A stretch of DNA of 5,908 bases from Bacteroidota bacterium (GCA_027371665.1 DAHXMP010000427.1:1-5908); one strand, 5' to 3'; positions 1-5,214 are shown, counted from the stretch's first letter. The notes: generated by a model not told the origin, from the letters alone. Made by a program: numbers and translations.

Positions 1-808
1 AAGGGCATCTTCCGTTACATTCGAAAATCATCAGGTTTTTCATTCCCTTATAATTATCGGATATTTCCGCATTTGCTGTCTGTTCCCAAACCGGCACCGA
101 TATCCCGTATTTATTATTCTGTATTACAAAAATCACCGGGAGTTTTTCAAGTGTGGCACAATTCAACGCCTCCCAAAAATAACCTTCCGAACAAGCTGAT
201 TCCCCGCTCGAATATATTGCAACCGCATCGTCGCCGTATTTTTTAATCGCCCTTGCTAAACCTGCGGCATGTTGACTGTGATTCCCCGTACACGACGAAA
301 CGTTCTGAATACCGATTGAAGGCTTTGCAAAATGATTGCTCATATGCCTGCCGCCGCCTGCAACGTCATCCTCTTTGCTCAACCCGTTTAATAACAGCTC
401 ACGCACGGTCATACCCGCTGAAAGGCAGGTCAGCATATCCCTGTAATATGGAAAAAGAAAATCCTTTTTCTGCCTGAATATCTTACCTATCGCAAGCTGA
501 ATCCCGTCGTGCCCGCCGAACGGTGCATGATAAGACCAGCCTTTTGCCATTTTAACATACAAAGCAGCCTTTTCATCCAATCTCCTGCCGAGATGAATCT
601 CACCGTACCATTTCAAAACTGTTTCACTGCTGAAATTCCTCGCATCAAAAGGACAATTTAAAACAATATCCCGTTCCTTACCCATATACACAACTTTTAC
701 ACGTTTCGGTTCGAGATACATATTCAGAATTTTACCAATAGGTTCACCGTTACCGTTAGATTTCGGTTTCGGTTTAACTTTCCTCTCATTTGCCTTTGCC
801 TTAGTCAT
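1..808 (-). CDS. 2-oxoacid dehydrogenase E1, alpha-type N-terminal part (partial, C-terminus beyond left edge)
   Basis: Thiamine-diphosphate E1 of a cytosolic 2-oxoacid dehydrogenase complex; this family decarboxylates pyruvate or branched-chain 2-oxoacids and passes the acyl group to E2 lipoyl. From the ATG at 808-806 the frame reads 269 residues without a stop to the edge. Residues 1-23 are a Lys/Pro/Asn-rich tail. The E1-alpha fold follows: RRLDEK near 75, DFLFPYYRD near 116-124, GGRHMSNHF near 152-160, and a cofactor region with SEGYFWEALN at 207-216 and QNNKYGISVP at 230-239. This style resembles the single-chain alpha-beta E1 enzymes (about 650-800 aa) of Acidobacteria and Bacteroidota, so the missing half may carry the beta domain. 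The substrate cannot be told. The cofactor motif reads G202-E-S instead of the usual GDG. An AAGG ribosome site (819-816) lies seven bases before the ATG. It is transcribed divergently from the secreted protein at 1459. Confidence 0.9.
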   Translation of the reverse strand, partial: MTKAKANERKVKPKPKSNGNGEPIGKILNMYLEPKRVKVVYMGKERDIVLNCPFDARNFSSETVLKWYGEIHLGRRLDEKAALYVKMAKGWSYHAPFGGHDGIQLAIGKIFRQKKDFLFPYYRDMLTCLSAGMTVRELLLNGLSKEDDVAGGGRHMSNHFAKPSIGIQNVSSCTGNHSQHAAGLARAIKKYGDDAVAIYSSGESACSEGYFWEALNCATLEKLPVIFVIQNNKYGISVPVWEQTANAEISDNYKGMKNLMIFECNGRCP

Positions 809-882
809 TACACTACCTTGTTTCTAAAAATCATAAAAACACAAGTTTTAAAAATAACAAAATTTTAAATTAGTTTTATATA

Positions 883-910
883 ATTATAGATTGACGTGTT
901 TTAATATCAA
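883..910 (-). promoter_or_regulatory. Candidate sigma-70-type promoter for the E1 gene
   Basis: On the minus strand TTGATA (910-905) is followed after 16 bases by TATAAT (888-883), matching 5/6 and 6/6 of the classical -35 and -10 boxes. Transcription would start near 876 and leave a leader of about 68 bases before the ATG at 808. The surroundings are very AT-rich, and primary promoters of Bacteroidota often use a different -7/-33 pattern, so a chance match is possible. Confidence 0.4.
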
Positions 911-979
911 TTATTAATTCATTTGACCCAATCATTATTTTTTTACCGTCTCATAATACCCTTGCCGAAGAATGCCCCT

Positions 980-1004
980 GTCATACTTGTGAAAGCAGGA
1001 ATCC
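980..1004. repeat. Degenerate GAAA-loop hairpin, like the dispersed GTCATTCC..GAAA..GGAATCC repeats
   Basis: The stretch reads GTCATACTTGTGAAAGCAGG and continues AATCC. It can fold with GAAA (991-994) as a tetraloop; the arms 983-990 and 995-1002 pair at five Watson-Crick positions, two G-T wobbles and one mismatch. It resembles from memory the short palindromic units of the form CATTCCCGC-GAAA-GCGGGAATCC that are dispersed in many bacterial genomes. Membership in that class is recall and needs a genome self-comparison. Confidence 0.45.
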
Positions 1005-1028
1005 ATCGCTGTCAACCACATCCACACA

Positions 1029-1279
1029 AATTTTCTCGCAGAGACGCTAAGCCGCAGAGAAAAGAAATTAGTAATTAAAATCAAAACCCAATTACCATTC
1101 AGAATTCAGAAATATTTTCAATGCCATTTGTGTTAAAAAAGCATGATTGCGACTTTCCGTCTATTGATTCTGAAATAAATTAAGAATGACCGACGAATCT
1201 GCGAACCGGGTAAATCCGTTTAATCTGAAGTTCTTACAATTCGCCTCTCTTTGCGGCTTGCCGACTTTGTGAGAAAATT
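1029..1279. repeat. 251-bp MITE-like unit bounded by 32-bp inverted repeats
   Basis: The left arm (1029-1060) and the reverse complement of the right arm (1279-1248) agree at 26 of 32 positions without gaps, starting with nine identical bases (AATTTTCTC) and sharing AAGCCGCA further in. The left arm also contains the direct repeat CGCAGAGA (1037-1044 and 1053-1060), a word familiar from dispersed repeats of the CGCAGAGACGC type in diverse bacteria. The interior of about 187 bp has no reading frame. It includes tandem TTCAGAA (1098-1111) and spaced AATCTG/AATCCG/AATCTG units (1196-1227). No clear target-site duplication flanks the arms. It could be a decayed non-autonomous element or two inverted copies of a short repeat. 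Confidence 0.5.
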
Positions 1280-1366
1280 AATATGACTATTTTAAAAATT
1301 TGTCATTAAAAATTTATTGAAAATTAGAAATTAAATATTGAAATTTATTAAATAAATCCCAACACC

Positions 1367-1396
1367 ATTATTAATTAATCATTAGTAATTAATAAT
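1367..1396. repeat. AT-only inverted repeat upstream of the secreted protein gene
   Basis: An 11-bp perfect inverted repeat (ATTATTAATTA at 1367-1377, paired with 1386-1396) surrounds an eight-base centre. It runs directly into TTGACT (1396-1401), about 60 bases before the start codon at 1459. It could be an operator or simply AT-rich sequence; nothing else in the window shares it. Confidence 0.35.
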
Positions 1397-1458
1397 TGAC
1401 TTTGGCATAAACTTTGTTGATTTTTATTAAAGATTTTATTATAAAAGGATGAAAATTT

Positions 1459-2937
1459 ATGGCAAAGTATAAATTTATTATACTTGAAGTGTTAATATTC
1501 GCTTTGTGCTTCACTTACACATACAGCCAAAGCCTGAAAGTAATTCGCACAGACGTTGACTCAGCCCGCTCCGGCTTCGTTACAGCGACTTATTCATTTG
1601 GCATCGACATCGTCGCCGAAGGAGTTACTAAATGCACGGGAGTTACATTTGAAATGAGATACGACAATTTTCATTACGTCAAATATTCCCAGTGGCAGCC
1701 GGGTGCATTCGGTCCAAAGACAACTACGGCGGTAATTTCAGAGCAGGACAATCCTGCTCACCAGGGTAAAGTCTATGTAGGAGCCTCATCAGGCGAAGAC
1801 ATCGGCAATGCAAGCATTGATAATCCCAAGGTTATTCACATTGATTTTGTAGTTATTCCGGATGCTCCAAACAGCGATACAGTTATTATTTCATTCGACA
1901 ATGTCATGGCAGTTATCAACGACGGCTCCCCGAACGGAAAAATTATCCAGCTCACAACTCAACCGGTTACATATATTATTCATGGCTTTGTAGATGTCTG
2001 GCCCGGCGATGCGGACACTAACGGAATCGTTGATATTAGCGATTTCGCAAACATTGACCTTTATCTCGGCTATGGCACCGGACTTATGCCGGGACGTAGT
2101 TTCAAAAGGCATGATGCAAGCTCTCTCTGGCAGGCTCAGCGGGTATTGCTTTGGGATGTTCCCGACGCTACCTTTGCCGACTGTGACGGCAATGGCGAAG
2201 TTACTGTTACAGACGTCCTAATATGGAAATACAACTTCTTCAAAACTCATTCACGAGCTTACCAGAAAATTGATAAAGTTCAGTCCGTTTGCTTAGTCAA
2301 TAACGAAGTAAAAAGAACAGATAAATCAATAGCTATCCCTGTTTATCTCAGTTCAGACAAGAATTTTCTGGGTGTAGCGGGCAGGGTAAGCTGGGCTGGT
2401 TTGGGCAGTGATGTTAAAGTTCTCGGCATTGATAACGGTAAAATATTTTCCGGTCAGCCTTACTTCTTATTCACACATATAAATAAGGAGCAAAAATACT
2501 GCGACTTTGCAGTCGGTTCTTTGAGCGATACTTTTTTTCCTAAAAATTCGGGAATCATCGCTTACCTTATTGTTGAGCCCGGTAATGGAAAATTTATTGA
2601 CGACAATGTTAAAACCGACGAGTTAACTGGTCTTTCTGAAACTGGTGAACTTTTCAAAATCGAGCCTTCAGTCAGTGCAATTAGTGAACAAAAATCACTT
2701 GAACAGAACATCAAAGTTTTCAACAATGCAGATTACATTGTGCTGTTTTTCTATCAAGGCTTAGATGGCTGTGAATCAGTAAATATTTATGATATAATGG
2801 GAAGGAAACTGACAGCCACACTGATGAGAAGCGAAAACGAAATAATAATTGACAAAACCAATTTAAATACCACATTACTTCTATTGAATGTATCCTTTAA
2901 AAAATGTACAAAGAGTTTTGTCATTTTGAATAAATAA
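1459..2937 (+). CDS. Secreted cohesin-like/dockerin-like protein with T9SS C-terminal sorting domain
   Basis: Exported protein of 492 aa, probably surface-attached or released by type IX secretion; no enzyme domain is seen. Residues 1-23 form a signal peptide (Lys3, Lys5, hydrophobic 6-18, likely cut TYS|QS with Gln at +1, as is common in Bacteroidota). Residues about 27-175 are a cohesin-like beta domain. Two dockerin-like EF-hand loops follow: DADTNGIVDISD (184-195) and DCDGNGEVTVTD (241-252), both with acidic or polar residues at loop positions 1, 3, 5, 7/9 and 12. They lie 57 residues apart, wider than in a clostridial type I dockerin. A second cohesin-like stretch covers about 288-405. 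The tail from about 415 has VNIYDIMGRKL (441-451) and a basic end, as in T9SS sorting domains, but lacks the usual GVYxxxI strand. The domain limits are my estimate. AAAGGA (1444-1449) precedes the ATG by nine bases. It stands alone; a role in surface adhesion or matrix is inference. Confidence 0.75.
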   Translation: MAKYKFIILEVLIFALCFTYTYSQSLKVIRTDVDSARSGFVTATYSFGIDIVAEGVTKCTGVTFEMRYDNFHYVKYSQWQPGAFGPKTTTAVISEQDNPAHQGKVYVGASSGEDIGNASIDNPKVIHIDFVVIPDAPNSDTVIISFDNVMAVINDGSPNGKIIQLTTQPVTYIIHGFVDVWPGDADTNGIVDISDFANIDLYLGYGTGLMPGRSFKRHDASSLWQAQRVLLWDVPDATFADCDGNGEVTVTDVLIWKYNFFKTHSRAYQKIDKVQSVCLVNNEVKRTDKSIAIPVYLSSDKNFLGVAGRVSWAGLGSDVKVLGIDNGKIFSGQPYFLFTHINKEQKYCDFAVGSLSDTFFPKNSGIIAYLIVEPGNGKFIDDNVKTDELTGLSETGELFKIEPSVSAISEQKSLEQNIKVFNNADYIVLFFYQGLDGCESVNIYDIMGRKLTATLMRSENEIIIDKTNLNTTLLLLNVSFKKCTKSFVILNK

Positions 2938-2948
2938 AGAGTAATATA

Positions 2949-3013
2949 TATGGTTAAAAATGACCAAATGAATACTCATCTTAACCATAAAGTTTCATTT
3001 ATTGATTTTTTTT
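2949..3013 (+). terminator. Weak terminator-like inverted repeat after the secreted protein gene
   Basis: TATGGTTAA (2949-2957) and TTAACCATA (2981-2989) form a perfect 9-bp inverted repeat just 11 bases after the stop codon. A run of eight T (3006-3013) follows, but 16 bases after the stem, and the loop is 23 bases long, so it is not a canonical rho-independent terminator. It may instead be a 3' mRNA-stabilising hairpin or a protein site. Confidence 0.35.
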
Positions 3014-3076
3014 AGTTCTTTAACATTATAATATTAATAAAATTTGACATATTATCAGTGTCCGTCTTATCGTAAT

Positions 3077-3106
3077 TGCCAGAAACCTTTGACTGGCACT
3101 GTTTTT
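3077..3106 (+). terminator. Possible rho-independent terminator upstream of the flagellin promoter
   Basis: TGCCAG (3077-3082) and CTGGCA (3093-3098) form a 6-bp stem with a ten-base loop. The stem is followed by CTG and five T (3102-3106). It would stop read-through from the secreted protein gene before the flagellin promoter. The stem is short, and CAGTG at 3056-3060 could pair with CACTG at 3097-3101 instead, so this is tentative. Confidence 0.4.
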
Positions 3107-3146
3107 AAATAAAATTTGATTTCTTTCAGACAACAATTTAGGAATT

Positions 3147-3163
3147 TTGGCACATTAGTTGTA
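3147..3163 (+). promoter_or_regulatory. Sigma-54-type (-24/-12) promoter for the flagellin genes
   Basis: The site TTGGCAC-ATTAG-TTGTA fits the sigma-54 (RpoN) consensus TTGGCAC-N5-TTGCA except for T in place of C in the -12 pair. The GG (3149-3150) and the G-T pair (3161-3162) are separated by exactly ten bases, as this class requires. The predicted start is near 3174, giving a leader of about 112 bases. Sigma-54 promoters drive flagellin in several flagellated phyla; they require an ATP-dependent activator. No upstream activator site was recognised. Confidence 0.6.
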
Positions 3164-3172
3164 TTTATCCAA

Positions 3173-3234
3173 AACGGGAAATTATCCCGTTAAAAAACTT
3201 ATCCTTGATTTTCAGGATAAATGCCTGCAAAGGC
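3173..3234 (+). promoter_or_regulatory. Three consecutive stem-loops in the flagellin mRNA leader
   Basis: Stem-loop 1 has AACGGGA (3173-3179) paired with TCCCGTT (3185-3191) over a five-base loop, right at the predicted 5' end. Stem-loop 2 has TTATCCT (3199-3205) paired with AGGATAA (3214-3220) over eight bases. Stem-loop 3 is GCCT-GCAA-AGGC (3223-3234), a GNRA tetraloop. None of the stems is followed by a T-tract, so they look like RNA folds rather than terminators. A 5'-terminal hairpin could protect a long-lived flagellin mRNA. I do not recognise a known riboswitch class. Confidence 0.55.
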
Positions 3235-3237
3235 GAT

Positions 3238-3253
3238 TAAACAAGGAAGTTTA
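3238..3253 (+). promoter_or_regulatory. Upstream CsrA-type binding hairpin in the flagellin leader
   Basis: A 5-bp stem presents GGA in a hexaloop: TAAAC-AAGGAA-GTTTA. The core ACAAGGAAGT (3241-3250) matches the CsrA consensus ACANGGANGU at every position. Its GGA (3245-3247) is exactly 30 bases before that of the second site, a distance that one CsrA dimer could bridge. TCCTTG at 3202-3207 can pair with CAAGGA (3242-3247), which would hide this site. Confidence 0.6.
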
Positions 3254-3265
3254 TTTTATTAATAA

Positions 3266-3285
3266 TATTCACATGGAGGTGAATA
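3266..3285 (+). promoter_or_regulatory. CsrA-type binding hairpin covering the ribosome binding site of flagellin 1
   Basis: A perfect 7-bp stem with a six-base loop, TATTCAC-ATGGAG-GTGAATA, ends one base before the ATG at 3286. The Shine-Dalgarno sequence GGAGG (3275-3279) starts in the loop and runs into the stem. The core ACATGGAGGT (3271-3280) matches ACANGGANGU at all ten positions. Bound CsrA would directly block the 30S subunit, as is established for the B. subtilis hag leader. Confidence 0.65.
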
Positions 3286-4221
3286 ATGCCATTTGCTATA
3301 GGAGGCAGTGCAAGAATCAGGACCAACATTCCTGCAGAGAATGCCTATAATGCTCTGGAAATGTCAAGCAGGGAAATCTCGTTAAGACAACTGAGGCTTT
3401 CAACCGGTAAACGTATCAATAACGCGGCTGACGATGTCGCAGGTTATATAACCTATAAGGCTCTGGATGCGAGAAACAGTTCGATGAAAGCCGCTTTGAA
3501 CGCTGTAGGAGATGCCCTCAATGTTACTAATATCCTTATGGATTCTCTCGATAACGTTTCAAATCTTCTGAATCAAATTAAGACTTCGACTGCAAATGCC
3601 GCCTCAGGTGCTTTAGGCACTTCGGAACGTGTGGCTCTTGCTAAAGCTGCTTATAGGCTTGCCCAGCAAATCCAGACAATTGCCGATTCTACAGTCTTTG
3701 GAGGCAGACAGCTTCTTTCCGGTTCTTTCTCGGCTAATTTCGTAATTGGTACCGACGGGGCAAATAATCTTCTTACATTGACGGTTGACATGTCAACCAA
3801 CAACGTGGACTTCAATGTGGATAGTAACAACTTTGATATTAATGCTATGAAAGTAAATGTATTTGCAGGTGTAACAAATCTCGACATGAGTTCATTTAAC
3901 AGTGTTAGTGCTACCAATCTTGGTATCTTCGACGATGCTAGTCTTTCGTTGACATTGACCAGTCTATCGGATGCTATTGATAATGTCAACAAAGTCGCAT
4001 CATATCTTGGTGGTGTTTCAAACCGAATGTCTTCGCAGGAAGATTTAATCAAGAACCAGGTAACTAATTATGATGCTGCAATTTCGAGGATACAGGATGC
4101 AGATATCGCACAGGAACAGCTTCAATTAATCAAAGCACAGTTCCTGCAGCAGTCGTCTCTTGCTTCTTTGGCACAGGCAAATGCTAATCCGCAGGCATTC
4201 CTGAAATTAATACAAGGATAG
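3286..4221 (+). CDS. fliC: Flagellin 1
   Basis: Flagellar filament subunit of 311 aa, exported by the flagellar type III system and assembled outside the cell; it has no signal peptide. The N-terminal helical D0/D1 region (about 10-150) has the hallmark RLSTGKRINNAADDVAGY (37-54) and STVFGGRQLLSG (135-146). A short variable part follows (about 152-220), then the C-terminal D1/D0 helices with QEDLIKNQVTNYDAAISR (251-268) and LIKAQFLQQSSLASLAQAN (281-299). It is close in size to B. subtilis Hag (about 304 aa), so the outer D2/D3 domains are nearly absent. No cysteine is present, as usual for flagellins. The start is set by GGAGG (3275-3279) and by the same MPFA..GG opening in the next gene. That opening adds about seven residues before RIRTN compared with most flagellins. 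It is the first gene of a two-flagellin unit behind a sigma-54-type promoter and CsrA-type hairpins. Confidence 0.95.
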   Translation: MPFAIGGSARIRTNIPAENAYNALEMSSREISLRQLRLSTGKRINNAADDVAGYITYKALDARNSSMKAALNAVGDALNVTNILMDSLDNVSNLLNQIKTSTANAASGALGTSERVALAKAAYRLAQQIQTIADSTVFGGRQLLSGSFSANFVIGTDGANNLLTLTVDMSTNNVDFNVDSNNFDINAMKVNVFAGVTNLDMSSFNSVSATNLGIFDDASLSLTLTSLSDAIDNVNKVASYLGGVSNRMSSQEDLIKNQVTNYDAAISRIQDADIAQEQLQLIKAQFLQQSSLASLAQANANPQAFLKLIQG

Positions 4222-4243
4222 TATTGACAAATTTTTTATTATG

Positions 4244-4253
4244 ACAAGGAGAT
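4244..4253 (+). promoter_or_regulatory. Ribosome binding site of flagellin 2 with CsrA-like motif
   Basis: The ribosome site AAGGAG (4246-4251) lies seven bases before the ATG at 4259. The surrounding ACAAGGAGAT agrees with ACANGGANGU at 9 of 10 positions. Unlike the sites before flagellin 1, it lacks a good flanking stem (at best a few A-T pairs), so CsrA control here would be weaker or depend on the upstream sites. Confidence 0.4.
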
Positions 4254-4258
4254 AGAAA

Positions 4259-5194
4259 ATGCCATTTGCAACTGGAGGTAATGCAAGGATTAGAACGAAT
4301 ATTTCTGCTGAGAATGCATATAATGCCCTCGAAGCTTCGAACAGGGAGATATCATTAAGACAACTAAGGCTCTCGACAGGAAAAAGAATTAACAATGCAA
4401 GCGATGACCTAGCCGGCTACATAACATCAAGGGCTTTGTCTTCGAGAAACGGTGCCCTTAAAGCTGCTTTGAATACCGTTGGGGATGCTAATAACATCAC
4501 AAGTATTGCAATGGATGCTCTGGATAATTTAAGCTCTCTAATCATTCAAATTAAGGATTCAGTAGCACAGGCCGCTTCAGGTGCACTTGGTACCGATGAA
4601 AAAGTTGCTCTTGCAAAATCCGCTTACAGGCTTGCTCAGCAAATTCAAACTGTTGTGGATTCTACAGTTTTCGGCGGTAAACAACTTATTAACGGCTCTT
4701 ACAGTGCCAATTTCTTTATCGGTATCAGTTATTCAAATACTCTGATAACTTTAAGTGTTGACCTGACAACTTCTAATCCTGACCTTAACGTCAGCAATAA
4801 TAACTTCGATGTCAACAGCACTAATAACATTAACTTTGCCGGAATTTCTAATCTTAACCTTCAAAGCCTGAATGATGTCAGTGCGACAGACCTGGGTATA
4901 TTTGCTGATAGCATGATGTCAACCACTCTTACGAGCCTTGCAAATGCTCTGGATAATGTCACAAAAGTCGGGGCATATCTTGGAGGCTTTGCAACGAGGC
5001 TGACTTCGCAGGAAGATTTGATTAAGAGCCAAATTGTTAATTATGATACAGCTATTTCAAGGCTCGAAGATGCCGACGTTGCACAGGAACAGCTCAATCT
5101 TATTAAAGCACAATTCCTCCAGCAGGCTTCTTTGATTTCTTTATCGCAGGCAAACCAAAATCCTAATTCTTACCTGCAATTGATTAGGGGATAG
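4259..5194 (+). CDS. fliC: Flagellin 2 (tandem paralogue)
   Basis: Second filament subunit, also 311 aa. It aligns with flagellin 1 from end to end without a gap at 212 of 311 identical residues. Identity is highest in the inner helices (44 of the first 50 residues; LIKAQFLQQ at 281-289) and about 50% in the variable part (151-220). The same landmarks are present: RLSTGKRINNASDDLAGY (37-54), STVFGGKQLINGS (135-147) and QEDLIKSQIVNYDTAISR (251-268). It starts 37 bases after flagellin 1. No convincing promoter or terminator lies between them, so the two are probably cotranscribed. A rho-independent terminator follows directly. It may be a minor or region-specific filament subunit, as in other multi-flagellin bacteria, but its share in the filament cannot be read from sequence. 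Confidence 0.95.
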   Translation: MPFATGGNARIRTNISAENAYNALEASNREISLRQLRLSTGKRINNASDDLAGYITSRALSSRNGALKAALNTVGDANNITSIAMDALDNLSSLIIQIKDSVAQAASGALGTDEKVALAKSAYRLAQQIQTVVDSTVFGGKQLINGSYSANFFIGISYSNTLITLSVDLTTSNPDLNVSNNNFDVNSTNNINFAGISNLNLQSLNDVSATDLGIFADSMMSTTLTSLANALDNVTKVGAYLGGFATRLTSQEDLIKSQIVNYDTAISRLEDADVAQEQLNLIKAQFLQQASLISLSQANQNPNSYLQLIRG

Positions 5195-5214
5195 AACAAT
5201 TAGAAATTAATATA

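Larger units (their letters stand above)
809..1458. other. 650-bp divergent intergenic region without a gene, rich in degenerate repeats
   Basis: No convincing reading frame, tRNA or other RNA gene is visible between the two divergent starts. The right end of the E1 side holds its ribosome site and candidate promoter. The middle (about 970-1280) is less AT-rich than its flanks and looks like remnants of dispersed repeats: a GAAA-loop hairpin, a pair of long inverted repeats and small AATCYG and TTCAGAA units. From 1280 to 1450 the DNA is extremely AT-rich and must contain the promoter of the gene at 1459, but I could not settle on one. Confidence 0.7.

Noticed and set aside
253..477. 74-aa plus-strand reading frame opposite E1
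   Set aside because: It is the complement of strongly conserved E1 codons and has no ribosome site or family resemblance.
1021..1280. Repeat cluster as a CRISPR array
   Set aside because: The direct repeat CGCAGAGA is only eight bases long, occurs twice, and the larger similarity is inverted rather than tandem.
1396..1430. TTGACT or an AAACTTTG (-7-like) box as promoter of the secreted protein gene
   Set aside because: No -10 box lies at proper spacing from TTGACT, and no -33 box at proper distance from AAACTTTG; neither combination is convincing.
3044..3073. TTGACA with TATCGT 18 bases downstream as a sigma-70 promoter for the flagellins
   Set aside because: The -10 matches only 4/6, and the TGCCAG hairpin with a T-run lies between it and the gene. 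The -24/-12 element nearer the gene fits better, but this remains the main alternative.
3094..3110. A second TGGCAC upstream of the flagellin as an additional sigma-54 promoter
   Set aside because: Ten bases after its GG there is AA instead of GC or GT, so the -12 element is missing; the site is better explained as the right arm of the TGCCAG/CTGGCA hairpin.
3173..3285. Flagellin leader as a known cyclic-di-GMP riboswitch
   Set aside because: I could not match the conserved GEMM-type core or tetraloop-receptor arrangement; the hairpins are too simple and evenly spaced.
3159..3350. 63-aa reading frame across the flagellin leader
   Set aside because: It overlaps the structured leader and the flagellin start in another frame, has no good ribosome site and shows no protein family features.
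3651..4052. 133-aa minus-strand reading frame inside flagellin 1
   Set aside because: It lies opposite well-conserved flagellin sequence and is a codon-bias shadow.
4224..4250. TTGACA between the flagellin genes as a separate promoter for flagellin 2
   Set aside because: No -10 hexamer at 16-18 bases; that position is the ribosome binding site. Cotranscription is simpler.
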